Made by a program: the position numbers and the translations under genes
Source of the DNA: Prolixibacteraceae bacterium
GTDB taxonomy: Bacteria > Bacteroidota > Bacteroidia > Bacteroidales > Prolixibacteraceae
NCBI GenBank assembly: GCA_028282705.1
Contig: JANQHI010000049.1
Span: 1 to 44,231, forward strand
Direction of reading: 5' to 3'
DNA length: 44,231 nt
The notes under the pieces: generated by a model
Database searches by the model: none
What the model was told of the DNA's origin: nothing
Seen by the model: the letters and a program-made list of their open reading frames with translations, nothing else
Shown here: piece after piece, positions 8,401 to 15,844 of the stretch
Numbering within the stretch: the first letter of the stretch is position 1
Layout: the number at the start of each line of letters is the position of its first letter

Positions 8401-9591
8401 AAACTCTTGTTTTTTTGAAATGCCCATAATGGTTTTGGAGACATCATTTACATTTTCCCAAATGTCAAAATTGGAAGAAATCTCCCTTGCCATCCTATTA
8501 AATGATTTAGCCAAAACTCCAAATTCGTTATTGGGGATGTGGGCTACCCTGGCAGCCAGGTTGCCACTTTCCAACGATTCTGAAACCTTATTAATTTTCC
8601 TGATGGGCTTAAGGACTGATTTTCCAAGCACCCATGCAAGGAGGGCTAAAACAACCAAAAGGATGATAAATAAAGCCAGGTAAGGTAAATAGAGCTGCTT
8701 TTCACCAGGGAACAACTCTTCAATATCTTGTTTTACAATAAAGCCCCACCCTGCTTCTGGAATTTGGGCATAGGCTGCAAGGACTTGCTTCCCCTCATAA
8801 TCAATTTCTTCTGAAATACCTGTTTCACCTGACAAAGCTTTTGATGCTATTGCTGATGTAAACCTGTATTTTAATGCAGCTCCTGGCACATCATTCAGGT
8901 TGCTGGCTGCATAACCATCTTTGTTAATAATATAAGATTCACCTGTGTTGCCCAACCCCTGCTTTTCATCAAAGAACTTAAAAATAGAATTATCAACGAA
9001 GGTTGTAGCAACCAATATCCCTGACACTTGTTTCCCTTGTGAAATATATTCATCTTCAAAAATTGGCATGGCAAAAGCCATCACCTCTTCTGAAGAGTTA
9101 TTTGCCAGGTATATGTCTTTAATGAAAAAAGCACCTGTTTTTAAGGGCTCCCTGTATAGTGGGTCATCAGTGAGGTTATCACCAAAAAGCCCAAAATTGG
9201 TTGAAACAGCAATTTGTGCAGTTACAGGGTTTATAATAAATATTTCTGAATAGACAGGATTTAATTGTAAATACTCCCTAAGCTCATTTTTGATTTCATT
9301 GTATGCTGCCCTGGTTTCATTAATTTCAAGCTCATCCCTGAACAATGGCCCAAGGTTTGCAAACCTGCTGTTTTCTGATAAAGTCCTGATATCACTTTCG
9401 CGCTGCAATAGCCAGCTACCAATTTGCTCTACTTTAAGGTTCCTAATCGCTAAGAGTTTATCATGAGCATTCTGGGTAATTGAGTTTGACTTTTGGAAAT
9501 ACAGGAATGCTACACTTACAACTAAAGGAAATATCCCTATGATAAGAAGCCATAAGGTTAACCTATTCTGTATGCTATTCCTTTTAAACAT
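5458..9591 (-). CDS. Large hybrid sensor histidine kinase with four receiver-like domains
   Basis: This 1377-residue membrane protein has a transmembrane helix at about 12-31, an extracytoplasmic double-Cache-like sensor at about 40-295 and a second helix at about 300-322. A HAMP domain (to about 372), a GAF-like domain (about 385-545) and a coiled coil follow. The HisKA domain has phospho-acceptor H602 in SHELRTPLNS. The ATPase domain has NQVFQNIIGNSIKF, DTGIGIPE and GTGLGLAIAKK. Receivers with acceptor Asp at 889 (LDIVMPEMDG), 1007 (LDLLMPEVDG) and 1309 (LDISLPLMDG) flank a degenerate one (about 1098-1190) whose Asp position is N1149. No output domain is attached, so the signal must pass to another protein by phosphotransfer or contact. 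It is divergent from the fibre locus across 768 bases, making it a candidate regulator of those genes (inference). Confidence 0.92.
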   Translation of the reverse strand: MFKRNSIQNRLTLWLLIIGIFPLVVSVAFLYFQKSNSITQNAHDKLLAIRNLKVEQIGSWLLQRESDIRTLSENSRFANLGPLFRDELEINETRAAYNEIKNELREYLQLNPVYSEIFIINPVTAQIAVSTNFGLFGDNLTDDPLYREPLKTGAFFIKDIYLANNSSEEVMAFAMPIFEDEYISQGKQVSGILVATTFVDNSIFKFFDEKQGLGNTGESYIINKDGYAASNLNDVPGAALKYRFTSAIASKALSGETGISEEIDYEGKQVLAAYAQIPEAGWGFIVKQDIEELFPGEKQLYLPYLALFIILLVVLALLAWVLGKSVLKPIRKINKVSESLESGNLAARVAHIPNNEFGVLAKSFNRMAREISSNFDIWENVNDVSKTIMGISKKQEFGEKLLHKLMWLTKANISLFFVFNEEEKHFEHFVSVGTDDEMKNSFKKDNCLGEFGDVISTERAAYIKKFSPETKFKFTTSAGKIPPKEMIIFPILHENNITGIIVLVGIHPFPENTLETLEHSRLNINYSYSNILANQKGNTLAEHLSVVNKQLEAQTQELINKKEELQKYTHELNIQNQELNNQRKHVEEANRLKSEFVSNMSHELRTPLNSILALSSVLILKTKERLSPEEHEYLSIVERNGKQLLSLINDILDLSKIEAGKIDLNTGRVSLNSVLNAVVDNIRPIADKKGLALNLEIEGELPIIESNEQKLNQVFQNIIGNSIKFTDEGEVNIKAKLNENNQVSVTIYDTGIGIPEKELPHIFEEFRQVDGTTSRKYEGTGLGLAIAKKTICLLGGDITAESKLGVGSTFVVKIPLEAQVGSEPKQVTYFKPGTIPGTKNILIVDDDQKVASQINSYLVDEGYETIIATSGAEALMLAKKFQPAVITLDIVMPEMDGWEVLQELKKDPKTKNIPVIVVSVSEDLKTGLALGAIGHLKKPIIKDVLLNKVDSIFRTFNSLLLVDDNDLDLQLMSFKLKSEKWNVNTAGGGKECLRQIDENVPDLLILDLLMPEVDGFQVLEHIRSQEKTKDLPVIIITAKNLTEEDQEKLDGKVSRVLIKSQTSLQELHTEINKILSEVNKEEVVETETLQERVVEEEKKRLLLIKNPGDYVENIIAAFSNEDIELVVAEGIGGAMQETGENTPSGIILNQGVVSDNDLRMVYNLQRVGGLENIPTLIIANSEINKSSLPDKNIYSQYVASEGIKSNELLVKAKILLSLEIATQEHKLEEASHVAANEYIHPDPDPVIEPEDILIEDNAVKKVLLIEDNADSRVAIKAILQDIYEIEEAVDGIEGLKKAQSLLPDLILLDISLPLMDGLEVVRILKNADSTKDIPVIAVTANAMKEDRENCLANGCNEYITKPVSSEELLRKIADTLG

Positions 9592-9703
9592 TTTTCCAAT
9601 TCTGTATGGTTAATCCAGTTAGTAATTTACCTCCTGAATAACATGCCTACCAACAGGCAATGGTTTTGCGTTTTTTCAGTTTTGTAATAGTCCAAAATTG
9701 CGT

Positions 9704-9711
9704 CAAAAATA
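9704..9711 (-). promoter_or_regulatory. Candidate -7 box of the hybrid kinase
   Basis: TATTTTTG on the minus strand fits TAnnTTTG; it is about 110 bases before the kinase ATG. A TTTG lies upstream but only 13 bases away, shorter than usual, so the call is weak. Confidence 0.3.
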
Positions 9712-9718
9712 TTTACCT

Positions 9719-9790
9719 AAATTACAAAACCTGTTTCTAATACATCAAATTAGGGGCATTTTTATAAATGCTGTGCCAAAAATTACAAAA
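9719..9790. repeat. Pair of 11-bp direct repeats 61 bp apart
   Basis: AAATTACAAAA occurs at 9719-9729 and again at 9780-9790, just upstream of the candidate kinase promoter. Between them lies the hairpin GCATTT-TTAT-AAATGC. The 61-bp offset is close to six helical turns, as for a looping or cooperative binding site, but two copies of an A-rich 11-mer could be chance. Confidence 0.3.
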
Positions 9791-10154
9791 ACCAAGCCCT
9801 TTTATATTGGGCAATGGCAGCTTACATGGAAAAATTATCAATGCACAGCAATATAAATCCATACAAAATAAAACACGGCAAGTAAACCTTTAATACATAT
9901 ATTTCATCATAATTAAAACAATATACAAAATAAGAATAAGGGGCCTACTGCTATGTATCCCACTGGAAACAAGCACTCTAATTGGGATACTGCACAACCA
10001 GGAGTTTTGTTTAAATCAACCTTAATATGGGTTTTGAAGGATTTTATCTTGTTGCCGAAAAGAATTATTCTTTTACAAAAAAGCTAATTCCATCCTACTA
10101 TTTTTGTTCTTGTTTTTTTCATAATAATAATCCTGGTAACATGTTTTGAACCTA

Positions 10155-10187
10155 AAATTACTCCCATTATTGGGTAATTTGTCCCAA
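10155..10187. repeat. Hairpin element sharing the GGGTAA..TGTCCC core
   Basis: AAATTA-CT-CCCA pairs with TGGG-TAATTT (bulged stem), and TTGGGTAATTTGTCCCAA (10170-10187) is itself an inverted repeat. The core GGGTAATTTGTCCC matches the elements at 392-518 and 43453-43517. It may be a short relic of the same repeat family, or an operator-like site ahead of the fibre genes. Confidence 0.35.
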
Positions 10188-10359
10188 TTTGAAAACATAA
10201 GAATAGTTGTTTATTTTTTATAAATCACTGAAAGACAAACACATAATAATCAACACAAGCCAATTAGTTAATTAAGGCTAACCAAGGTTGGATAGTCGGG
10301 GTTTTCATTTTCCATTTAAAATGCCTAATTTGTAATCTGCTACAATATTTCACCCTATT

Positions 10360-10935
10360 TTGAAAAGTTGTTTTAATATAGTACTGAGCAGCATATTGGT
10401 GTTATTTTTCTCTAACCTTACTTTAGGGCAAGACCAGCATATTGCCCATAATAATGTTAGGATAAATATCCCTGAAGTGGCTTTATTAGACCTGGAACCT
10501 GTTAATGGGTCAACTGTTATCCTGTCACCTATCTCCCCTACACAGGCGGGCCAGGCTTTGGATTTCTCAACAAGCCAAAATTCATCAATCTGGCTTAATT
10601 ACTCTTCAATTGTTAGTGCTTCCCCAGGTTCTGAACGCACCATAACTGCAATGGTTGAAAGTGAAATCCCAAGTGGGTTAAAATTGAAGTTGAATGTCGC
10701 AACTGATGCTGGAAATGGTTCAGGAAAAACAGGGACTCCTTTGAACGGGGTCATTTTAAGTTCACAAGCCCAACCCATTATAAATGGTATTGGCAGCTGT
10801 TATACAGGAGATGGTACCAACAATGGGCATTTACTCACCTACATCATGGAGCTTGATGAAGATGCCTATGGTTCTTTAAGTTTTGATATGTCTTCCACAT
10901 TGAACATTGTGTACACAATTAGTGAAGGCAATTAA
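10360..10935 (+). CDS. Exported pilin-like protein, first of three paralogues
   Basis: The 191-residue product has a signal peptide (residues 1-23, ending TLGQ) and a single beta-rich domain. It shares blocks with the products at 11032 and 15262: INIPEVALLDLE near the mature start, SSIWLNYSS, GNG.G..GTP, IGSCYTG.G.N.GH.LTY with one lone cysteine (C147), and a last strand NIVYTIS at the C-terminus. A short domain ending in an alternating hydrophobic strand with a near-terminal tyrosine is how pilins of chaperone-usher systems look. I do not recognise the family by name. The start is a TTG; no in-frame ATG gives a signal peptide and a stop lies just upstream. It opens the six-gene locus. Confidence 0.7.
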   Translation: MKSCFNIVLSSILVLFFSNLTLGQDQHIAHNNVRINIPEVALLDLEPVNGSTVILSPISPTQAGQALDFSTSQNSSIWLNYSSIVSASPGSERTITAMVESEIPSGLKLKLNVATDAGNGSGKTGTPLNGVILSSQAQPIINGIGSCYTGDGTNNGHLLTYIMELDEDAYGSLSFDMSSTLNIVYTISEGN

Positions 10936-11001
10936 ATTTCCTAAGGTATTTCCCTACCCAAAATCAGCAATCCCCCTATTCTAATTAGCATCCAGCATGG
11001 G

Positions 11002-11009
11002 TACTTTTG
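11002..11009 (+). promoter_or_regulatory. Candidate -7 box before the second pilin-like gene
   Basis: TACTTTTG matches TAnnTTTG and is 22 bases from the ATG at 11032. No TTG is seen at the expected -33 position, so an internal promoter in the locus is possible but weakly supported. Confidence 0.3.
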
Positions 11010-11031
11010 GAATATTGGAATTATATCTTTT

Positions 11032-11598
11032 ATGAAGGTAAAGCACTATTATATCATTATTCTTTTGGCATGTACATTAGGTACAACAGCACAAAACAAC
11101 AGTGGTAAGCACAGGGTTAATATAAACATCCCTGAAGTTGCTCTACTCGACCTTGAATCAAATGGTACAAATAACATTATTTTAAGCCCAGTAGCTTCAA
11201 ATGAGGCTGGGGCCCCAGTCGATTTTTCCAATTCAAAAAATAATTCTCTCTGGATCAATTATTCCTCCATTGTTGGAAGCAACACAGAACCTACAAGAAA
11301 TGTAGTAGTTTCTGTCTCACAGGAAATCCCAGCAGCTTTAAACTTAAAAGTTCAGGCATCAGTTTACAGTGGGAATGGGAAGGGCAATATGGGTACACCT
11401 TCAGGTGAAGTTGTTTTAACCACCACACCCAAGGAGATCATACAAGACATAGGTAGTTGTTACACTGGAAATGGGCCTAACAAAGGCCACCAACTCACCT
11501 ATTCACTTGAATTGAAAGATGAAGATGATTATGCACTATTGGACTTTGACCAATCAGAGCCTTTGATTGTTACATACACGTTAACTGACGTTAACTGA
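11032..11598 (+). CDS. Exported pilin-like protein, second paralogue
   Basis: The 188-residue protein has a signal peptide ending TTAQ (about residue 21) and the same blocks as its neighbours: VNINIPEVALLDLE, NSLWINYSS, YSGNGKGNMGTPSGE, IGSCYTGNGPNKGHQLTY with the single mature cysteine C143, and the terminal strand LIVTYTLTD. It is closer to the first paralogue than to the third. Two near-identical architectures in tandem suggest a major and a minor subunit, or an antigenic pair. It is 96 bases after the first gene and 133 before the chaperone-like gene, so it may be transcribed separately from the tightly packed genes that follow. Function is inferred only from form and neighbours. Confidence 0.7.
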   Translation: MKVKHYYIIILLACTLGTTAQNNSGKHRVNINIPEVALLDLESNGTNNIILSPVASNEAGAPVDFSNSKNNSLWINYSSIVGSNTEPTRNVVVSVSQEIPAALNLKVQASVYSGNGKGNMGTPSGEVVLTTTPKEIIQDIGSCYTGNGPNKGHQLTYSLELKDEDDYALLDFDQSEPLIVTYTLTDVN

Positions 11599-11684
11599 TA
11601 CCATATTATACCCCTGTTTTTTTACACACAGCCCTGTTTAAATCTTTTTACTGTTTTTTATTGAATTTGCTCACTAATTATCTA

Positions 11685-11704
11685 ACATTACAAATGTGTA
11701 ATGT
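11685..11704. promoter_or_regulatory. Operator-like palindrome before the chaperone-like gene
   Basis: ACATTAC-AAATGT-GTAATGT has perfect 7-bp arms and lies 27 bases before the ATG at 11732. A TTTG at 11666-11669 and a poor -7 match at 11689 would place it over a weak internal promoter. It could bind a dimeric regulator or act as an RNA stem. Confidence 0.35.
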
Positions 11705-11731
11705 GAATTTAAAAACTATAAAAATTTAGCC

Positions 11732-12538
11732 ATGCAAATTAAATCTGTTATCACATTTTTAGTTTTTGCCTCCTTAGTTGCATTCAACAACAACTTATCA
11801 GCCAAGATACTGGTATTAAATGGATTAACTCATGAACACAATAGCCTTCAAGGTGAAACAATAAAAGGTATAATTGAGATAAAAAATACAGCAGAAACTG
11901 AACAATCTGTACAGATTTACCAGAAAGATTATTGGTATTGGCACACTGGCGAAAGCAGGCATGATGAACCTGGGACACTGGAACGTTCAAATGCAAAATG
12001 GCTGACAATGAACCCCTTATTTGTTACTTTACAACCTGATGAAACTGCCAATATAGAATATGAATTAACTATCCCTTCCACAGACTCCCTTATTGGAACT
12101 TATTGGAGTGTTGTTATGGTGGAGGGCATAACCCCTCCAGATACTTCTGCACATCCTGGTGGGATGAGGATAAACACAGTTGTGCGCTATGCTGTTCAAA
12201 TTATTTCAAACATTGGAGATACTGGAACCAGGAACCTTGAATTTGTAAATTTTACCCTTAATAAAGAAGAAGAGGGGACGTTACTTCAAGTAGCAATTAG
12301 CAACACTGGGGAACGTATGTTGCGCCCTGAATTGGGGATGGAAATCTATGATGCAGAGGGTGAGTCAATTGGCACATTAACTGCTGATAAAAGGAAGTTA
12401 TATCCAGGGACATCTGCCAATATTACAATTGATTTATCTTCATTGAAACCTGGGAATTATTCAGGGATCCTTATTGCTGACTGTGATGAGGATCATGTAT
12501 TTGGGACCAACCTGAACCTTGAAATTAAGAATGAATAG
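11732..12538 (+). CDS. Periplasmic PapD-like chaperone candidate with two Ig-like domains
   Basis: The 268-residue protein has a signal peptide (cleavage near residue 24, NLSA) and two immunoglobulin-like domains (about 25-160 and 165-266). In the first, NPLFVTLQPDETANIEYEL at 94-112 followed by IPSTDSLIGTYWSVVMVE at 114-131 has the spacing and character of the PapD-family signature, in which a proline-led strand is followed by a hydrophobic strand of the type lPxDxESxFWxNvxxIP. The classical surface Arg and Lys that anchor the pilin C-terminus cannot be assigned confidently by eye. Gram-positive DUF916-type proteins have a similar two-domain form and are an alternative relationship. Its stop codon overlaps the usher-like start by 8 bases, so the two products are probably made in a fixed ratio. 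Confidence 0.65.
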   Translation: MQIKSVITFLVFASLVAFNNNLSAKILVLNGLTHEHNSLQGETIKGIIEIKNTAETEQSVQIYQKDYWYWHTGESRHDEPGTLERSNAKWLTMNPLFVTLQPDETANIEYELTIPSTDSLIGTYWSVVMVEGITPPDTSAHPGGMRINTVVRYAVQIISNIGDTGTRNLEFVNFTLNKEEEGTLLQVAISNTGERMLRPELGMEIYDAEGESIGTLTADKRKLYPGTSANITIDLSSLKPGNYSGILIADCDEDHVFGTNLNLEIKNE

Positions 12539-15254
12539 ATATTTAATTATATTGCTATTCCTATTTTTTAATTCATTATTTACTTTTTCACAAAACGAAA
12601 ATGAGGTAGAAATAAGCCTGGCAGGAAAAAAAAAGTCATTCATTCCAGGTAAAATCCAGACTTTGGTTTACAGGATAAAAAATAACTCTGAACAAACTCT
12701 CCATTTTCATCCAGATATAATTATCCCTGACCAATGGAAGCTGATTACAGGTTTAGGTGACTTATCTTTAAAACCCAATGAGTTTAAAATTCAAATCATA
12801 AGTATAAATATACCTTCACAGTTCCTGGTTGGAAAACAGCAAATCCGTTTTTTATTGAATGATAAGTCAGATGAAGGGAAAACCCTGTTTTCATTTGAAA
12901 CTGAAGTATATATAGAAGAAGTAACCAACTTTTCTGTAAACCTGGTTGATGCACCTCCAAATACAATGGCAGGCGATGATACTGAAGCTTCTTTTGTTAT
13001 ACGAAATGATGGGAACAGTGAACAAACTTATACCTTAAGTTCTACCAATTGCACTATTAAGGGACAAGGAAAAATTACATTACCTCCCAGTGGCTCATCC
13101 ACTGTAAAAGTTAACATTGAAACAAGTGGAGACCTGCAATCAGTTGAGACAATGGGATATACCCTTAAGGCAAAATCAAATGGTGGAGAAGAAAAACAGG
13201 CTTATAAACGAATCCAGGTTTTACCAAAATCACAAGAATCCCATGACCTGTTTCATCGTTTCCCGGTTAATATTTCCACCAGGGTGCTAAGCAAATCAGC
13301 CAATGACCAAAACAGCACAGGTTACCAGGTTGAAATTAGTGGAAAAGGAAGTATTGACCCTGAAGGTACCCATCAGATTGAATTCCTTGCCAGGGGGCCA
13401 AACCAATTTGATGTTTCACACCTTGGGCTTTATGACCAATATTACATCAGTTACAATAACAACAGGATGAAAATTACCTTGGGTGATAAATCTTATAGCT
13501 TAAGCCCATTGACAGAGCAGGCAAGGTATGGAACAGGTATAGAAGCAGTTTATGGGGTAAACCCAACAACCTCTGTTGGCTTTTTCTATGTAAAGCCCAA
13601 GTTTTTTAATGAGATTGATAATGAATATGCCCTCTTTGCAAAAAAAGAATTTTCAACAGAGAATTACCTGCAATTAAATTTACTGAGGAAAAACATGCCT
13701 TCAGGTGAAGAAAATGTGAATATTTTTAGTGCAACAGGTAATGTGAAATTATTTGATAAAACCCAGGCAGCAATTGAATTAGCAAGAGGTTTTGAAGGGG
13801 GTAAAAGTGACAATGCATTCAGGTTAACCTTAAGCTCGCAAATATCAAAATTTTCACTTTCTTCATTCTATTTTTACACAGGTGAGGATTTTCCTGGTTA
13901 CTATACTAACTCCACTTTTTATTCAGGTTTTTTGAATTACCAGGTATTTAAAACAATGTCAGTAAGTTTCAATGCGCGCCGCGATTTTTCCAATGCCCAA
14001 CTTGATACACTTTTCTCCACAGCCCCCTATTCAAGGTCATTGCAGGCTGGGATAAACCTAAAGCTGGGAAGTAAAACATTCTTGAAATCAACCATAAGGG
14101 CTAATGAACGTGAAGACAGGTTGCTTACCAAAAAATTCCATTATGAAACCCTTTCATATAATAGCAATATAACCCACAATGCAGGGAATTTTAATTTCAG
14201 GCTGGGGGGAGGATATGGAAAAACCACCAATTTCCTTTTGGATGAAAACAATGAAAAAAATACATTCAACACAAACCTTAACCTTTCTTACAAACCAGGT
14301 GAAAAATATAGCTTCCAGGTGCATGGTTCATATTCCAATGTAAATTCATTTATTTCTGACCAGCAAAATGATTTTATTTTTGGGGTTAATGCTTTGGCAA
14401 ACCCTGTAAAAAACCTGAATATAAACCTTCATTTACAGAATTCATATTCTATTGAAGAATATTACAGGAACAGAAACCTGCTACAATTTATGATTGATTA
14501 TGAATTCCTGAAAAAGCACAAAGTATCATTAAACAGTTATTATACAATTTTCAGGAAACAAGTTGAGGATCCAGAGATGACAGTAACCTTTAACTACTCA
14601 TATAAGCTGGGTATACCATTAAAACAAGTTGCAGAAGCAGGGTCAGTAACAGGTAAAATTACACGCGAGAATGGGAAAAGCAGCAAAGGAATTATTGTTT
14701 ACCTGAATGGGCTTTCATGCATATCTGATAAAGAAGGGAACTTCTTCTTTAAAAACATTAAGCCAGGAACCTATAACATGCTATTGGATAGGTCAATACT
14801 TAGTATGGATGAAATTGTGGACAAGATAACCCCTTTGTCTGTTGAAGTAATAGGAAACCAGGACTCAAAAATTAACTTAGCAATTACAAGTGCAGTTAAT
14901 TTATCAGGGAAGTTTGCCATAAAAAAGGCACAAATTACCACTAAGTTGTTGGAAGGTGACGATATTTCACTGGGGCAAATTGTTATGGAATTGCATAGGG
15001 AAAATGAATCATACAGGATCATTTCAAACCCTGATGGCTCATTCCAGTTTCCTTTTGTGAGGCCAGGAAAATGGTTCTTAAAGATTTTTAGGAGTGGAAT
15101 GGATAAACAATATAATTTTGAGAAAGACCATTTTGAATTTGATTTTAAACCTGGAGAAACCAAAGAGTTGGTAGTTAAGGTGATAAAAAAGAAAAGAAGG
15201 ATTATTTTTATGAATAATAGTATTAACTTGTCATCAGGAGGAGATAAAGAATAG
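12531..15254 (+). CDS. Outer-membrane usher-like protein with terminal Ig-like domains
   Basis: The 907-residue protein has a signal peptide (ends FTFSQ, about residue 21) and two E-set/Ig-like domains (about 25-120 and 128-235). A long region of alternating polar and aromatic strands (about 240-703) follows, typical of an outer membrane beta-barrel, with KITLGDKSYSLS early in it. Two carboxypeptidase-regulatory-like domains close the protein: 706-780 (GSVTGKITRENGKSSKG, DKEGNFFFKNIKPGTY) and about 787-890 (NPDGSFQFPFVRPGKWFLK). This order of E-set, barrel and C-terminal sandwich domains resembles CooC/TcfC-type ushers, though classical usher motifs were not recognised. I start at ATG 12531, inside ATGAATAG shared with the chaperone-like stop; the TTG 12 bases upstream gives a poorer signal peptide. 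Alternative: an unrelated surface barrel. Confidence 0.62.
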   Translation: MNRYLIILLFLFFNSLFTFSQNENEVEISLAGKKKSFIPGKIQTLVYRIKNNSEQTLHFHPDIIIPDQWKLITGLGDLSLKPNEFKIQIISINIPSQFLVGKQQIRFLLNDKSDEGKTLFSFETEVYIEEVTNFSVNLVDAPPNTMAGDDTEASFVIRNDGNSEQTYTLSSTNCTIKGQGKITLPPSGSSTVKVNIETSGDLQSVETMGYTLKAKSNGGEEKQAYKRIQVLPKSQESHDLFHRFPVNISTRVLSKSANDQNSTGYQVEISGKGSIDPEGTHQIEFLARGPNQFDVSHLGLYDQYYISYNNNRMKITLGDKSYSLSPLTEQARYGTGIEAVYGVNPTTSVGFFYVKPKFFNEIDNEYALFAKKEFSTENYLQLNLLRKNMPSGEENVNIFSATGNVKLFDKTQAAIELARGFEGGKSDNAFRLTLSSQISKFSLSSFYFYTGEDFPGYYTNSTFYSGFLNYQVFKTMSVSFNARRDFSNAQLDTLFSTAPYSRSLQAGINLKLGSKTFLKSTIRANEREDRLLTKKFHYETLSYNSNITHNAGNFNFRLGGGYGKTTNFLLDENNEKNTFNTNLNLSYKPGEKYSFQVHGSYSNVNSFISDQQNDFIFGVNALANPVKNLNINLHLQNSYSIEEYYRNRNLLQFMIDYEFLKKHKVSLNSYYTIFRKQVEDPEMTVTFNYSYKLGIPLKQVAEAGSVTGKITRENGKSSKGIIVYLNGLSCISDKEGNFFFKNIKPGTYNMLLDRSILSMDEIVDKITPLSVEVIGNQDSKINLAITSAVNLSGKFAIKKAQITTKLLEGDDISLGQIVMELHRENESYRIISNPDGSFQFPFVRPGKWFLKIFRSGMDKQYNFEKDHFEFDFKPGETKELVVKVIKKKRRIIFMNNSINLSSGGDKE

Positions 15255-15261
15255 ATTACAT

Positions 15262-15840
15262 ATGGTAAAAAAAATAAAAGGCACATTCTTGTTAACCCTG
15301 TTTTTTTTGTTTCCCCCTATTTATGGATGGGGGCAAAATGGAGGGGGCTGGGATGAAGAAGACTATATTGATGTAGCCTTTTCAATCCCTGAAATTGCTT
15401 TAATTGATATGGAGCCTTCAAATGTACATGTTAAACTATCACTTAAAGAACAAGTCAATCCAGGTGAAGCTGTTGAAATTGGGGATGGTGAAGATAATTC
15501 AATCTGGATTAACTATACCTCTACCCTTAGTAGTTATAGCCTGGGGCGTTCAATTAATGCCCAGGTAACTTATGGTACAGTGCCTCCAGGTATCTCACTT
15601 TATCTAAGTGCATCTGAATATAAGGGAAATGGCAAGGGGTCAATGGGCAGCCCCACTGGGACAATTTCCCTTTCCAATTCACCTCAAACCATCATTTCAA
15701 ACATTGGCAGGTGTTATACTGGGAATGGGAAAAACAAAGGGCACAGGCTAACCTATACCATTGAGGTCACTGATTATTCAAAACTTGAATATAGTGAGGC
15801 CAGTGACTTGCAGGTTACTTATACAATTAGTGACATTTGA
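15262..15840 (+). CDS. Exported pilin-like protein, third paralogue
   Basis: The 192-residue product has a signal peptide ending GWGQ (about residue 25) and an acidic, glycine-rich mature start. It shares SIPEIALIDMEP, NSIWINYTS, KGNGKGSMGSPTG, IGRCYTGNGKNKGHRLTY (lone cysteine C151) and the last strand LQVTYTISDI with the two genes upstream. It is the most diverged of the three, so it may be a minor or adaptor subunit. It starts 7 bases after the usher-like stop and is followed after 4 bases by the next gene, so the last four genes of the locus are one tight operon. Confidence 0.7.
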   Translation: MVKKIKGTFLLTLFFLFPPIYGWGQNGGGWDEEDYIDVAFSIPEIALIDMEPSNVHVKLSLKEQVNPGEAVEIGDGEDNSIWINYTSTLSSYSLGRSINAQVTYGTVPPGISLYLSASEYKGNGKGSMGSPTGTISLSNSPQTIISNIGRCYTGNGKNKGHRLTYTIEVTDYSKLEYSEASDLQVTYTISDI

Positions 15841-15844
15841 TAGT

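Larger units (their letters stand above)
9592..10359. other. 768-bp gene-free region between the hybrid kinase and the fibre locus
   Basis: No open frame here looks real. It holds a candidate kinase promoter box (9704-9711), an 11-bp direct repeat AAATTACAAAA at 9719-9729 and 9780-9790, a hairpin GCATTT-TTAT-AAATGC at 9756-9771, a repeat-like hairpin near 10155-10187, and a short inverted repeat CCAA-GG-TTGG near 10282-10291 ahead of the first fibre gene. The region is unusually long for this gene-dense window and probably carries regulation of both flanking genes. Confidence 0.6.

Noticed and set aside
8021-8683. 220-codon frame opposite the hybrid kinase
   Set aside because: It is antisense to a well-defined GAF/HAMP-region coding sequence and its product has no domain character.
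10360-12538. Mfa1/FimA-type (lipoprotein) pilus of Bacteroidales
   Set aside because: None of the short proteins has a lipobox cysteine at the signal peptide end, and the locus has an usher-like gene, which those pili do not use.
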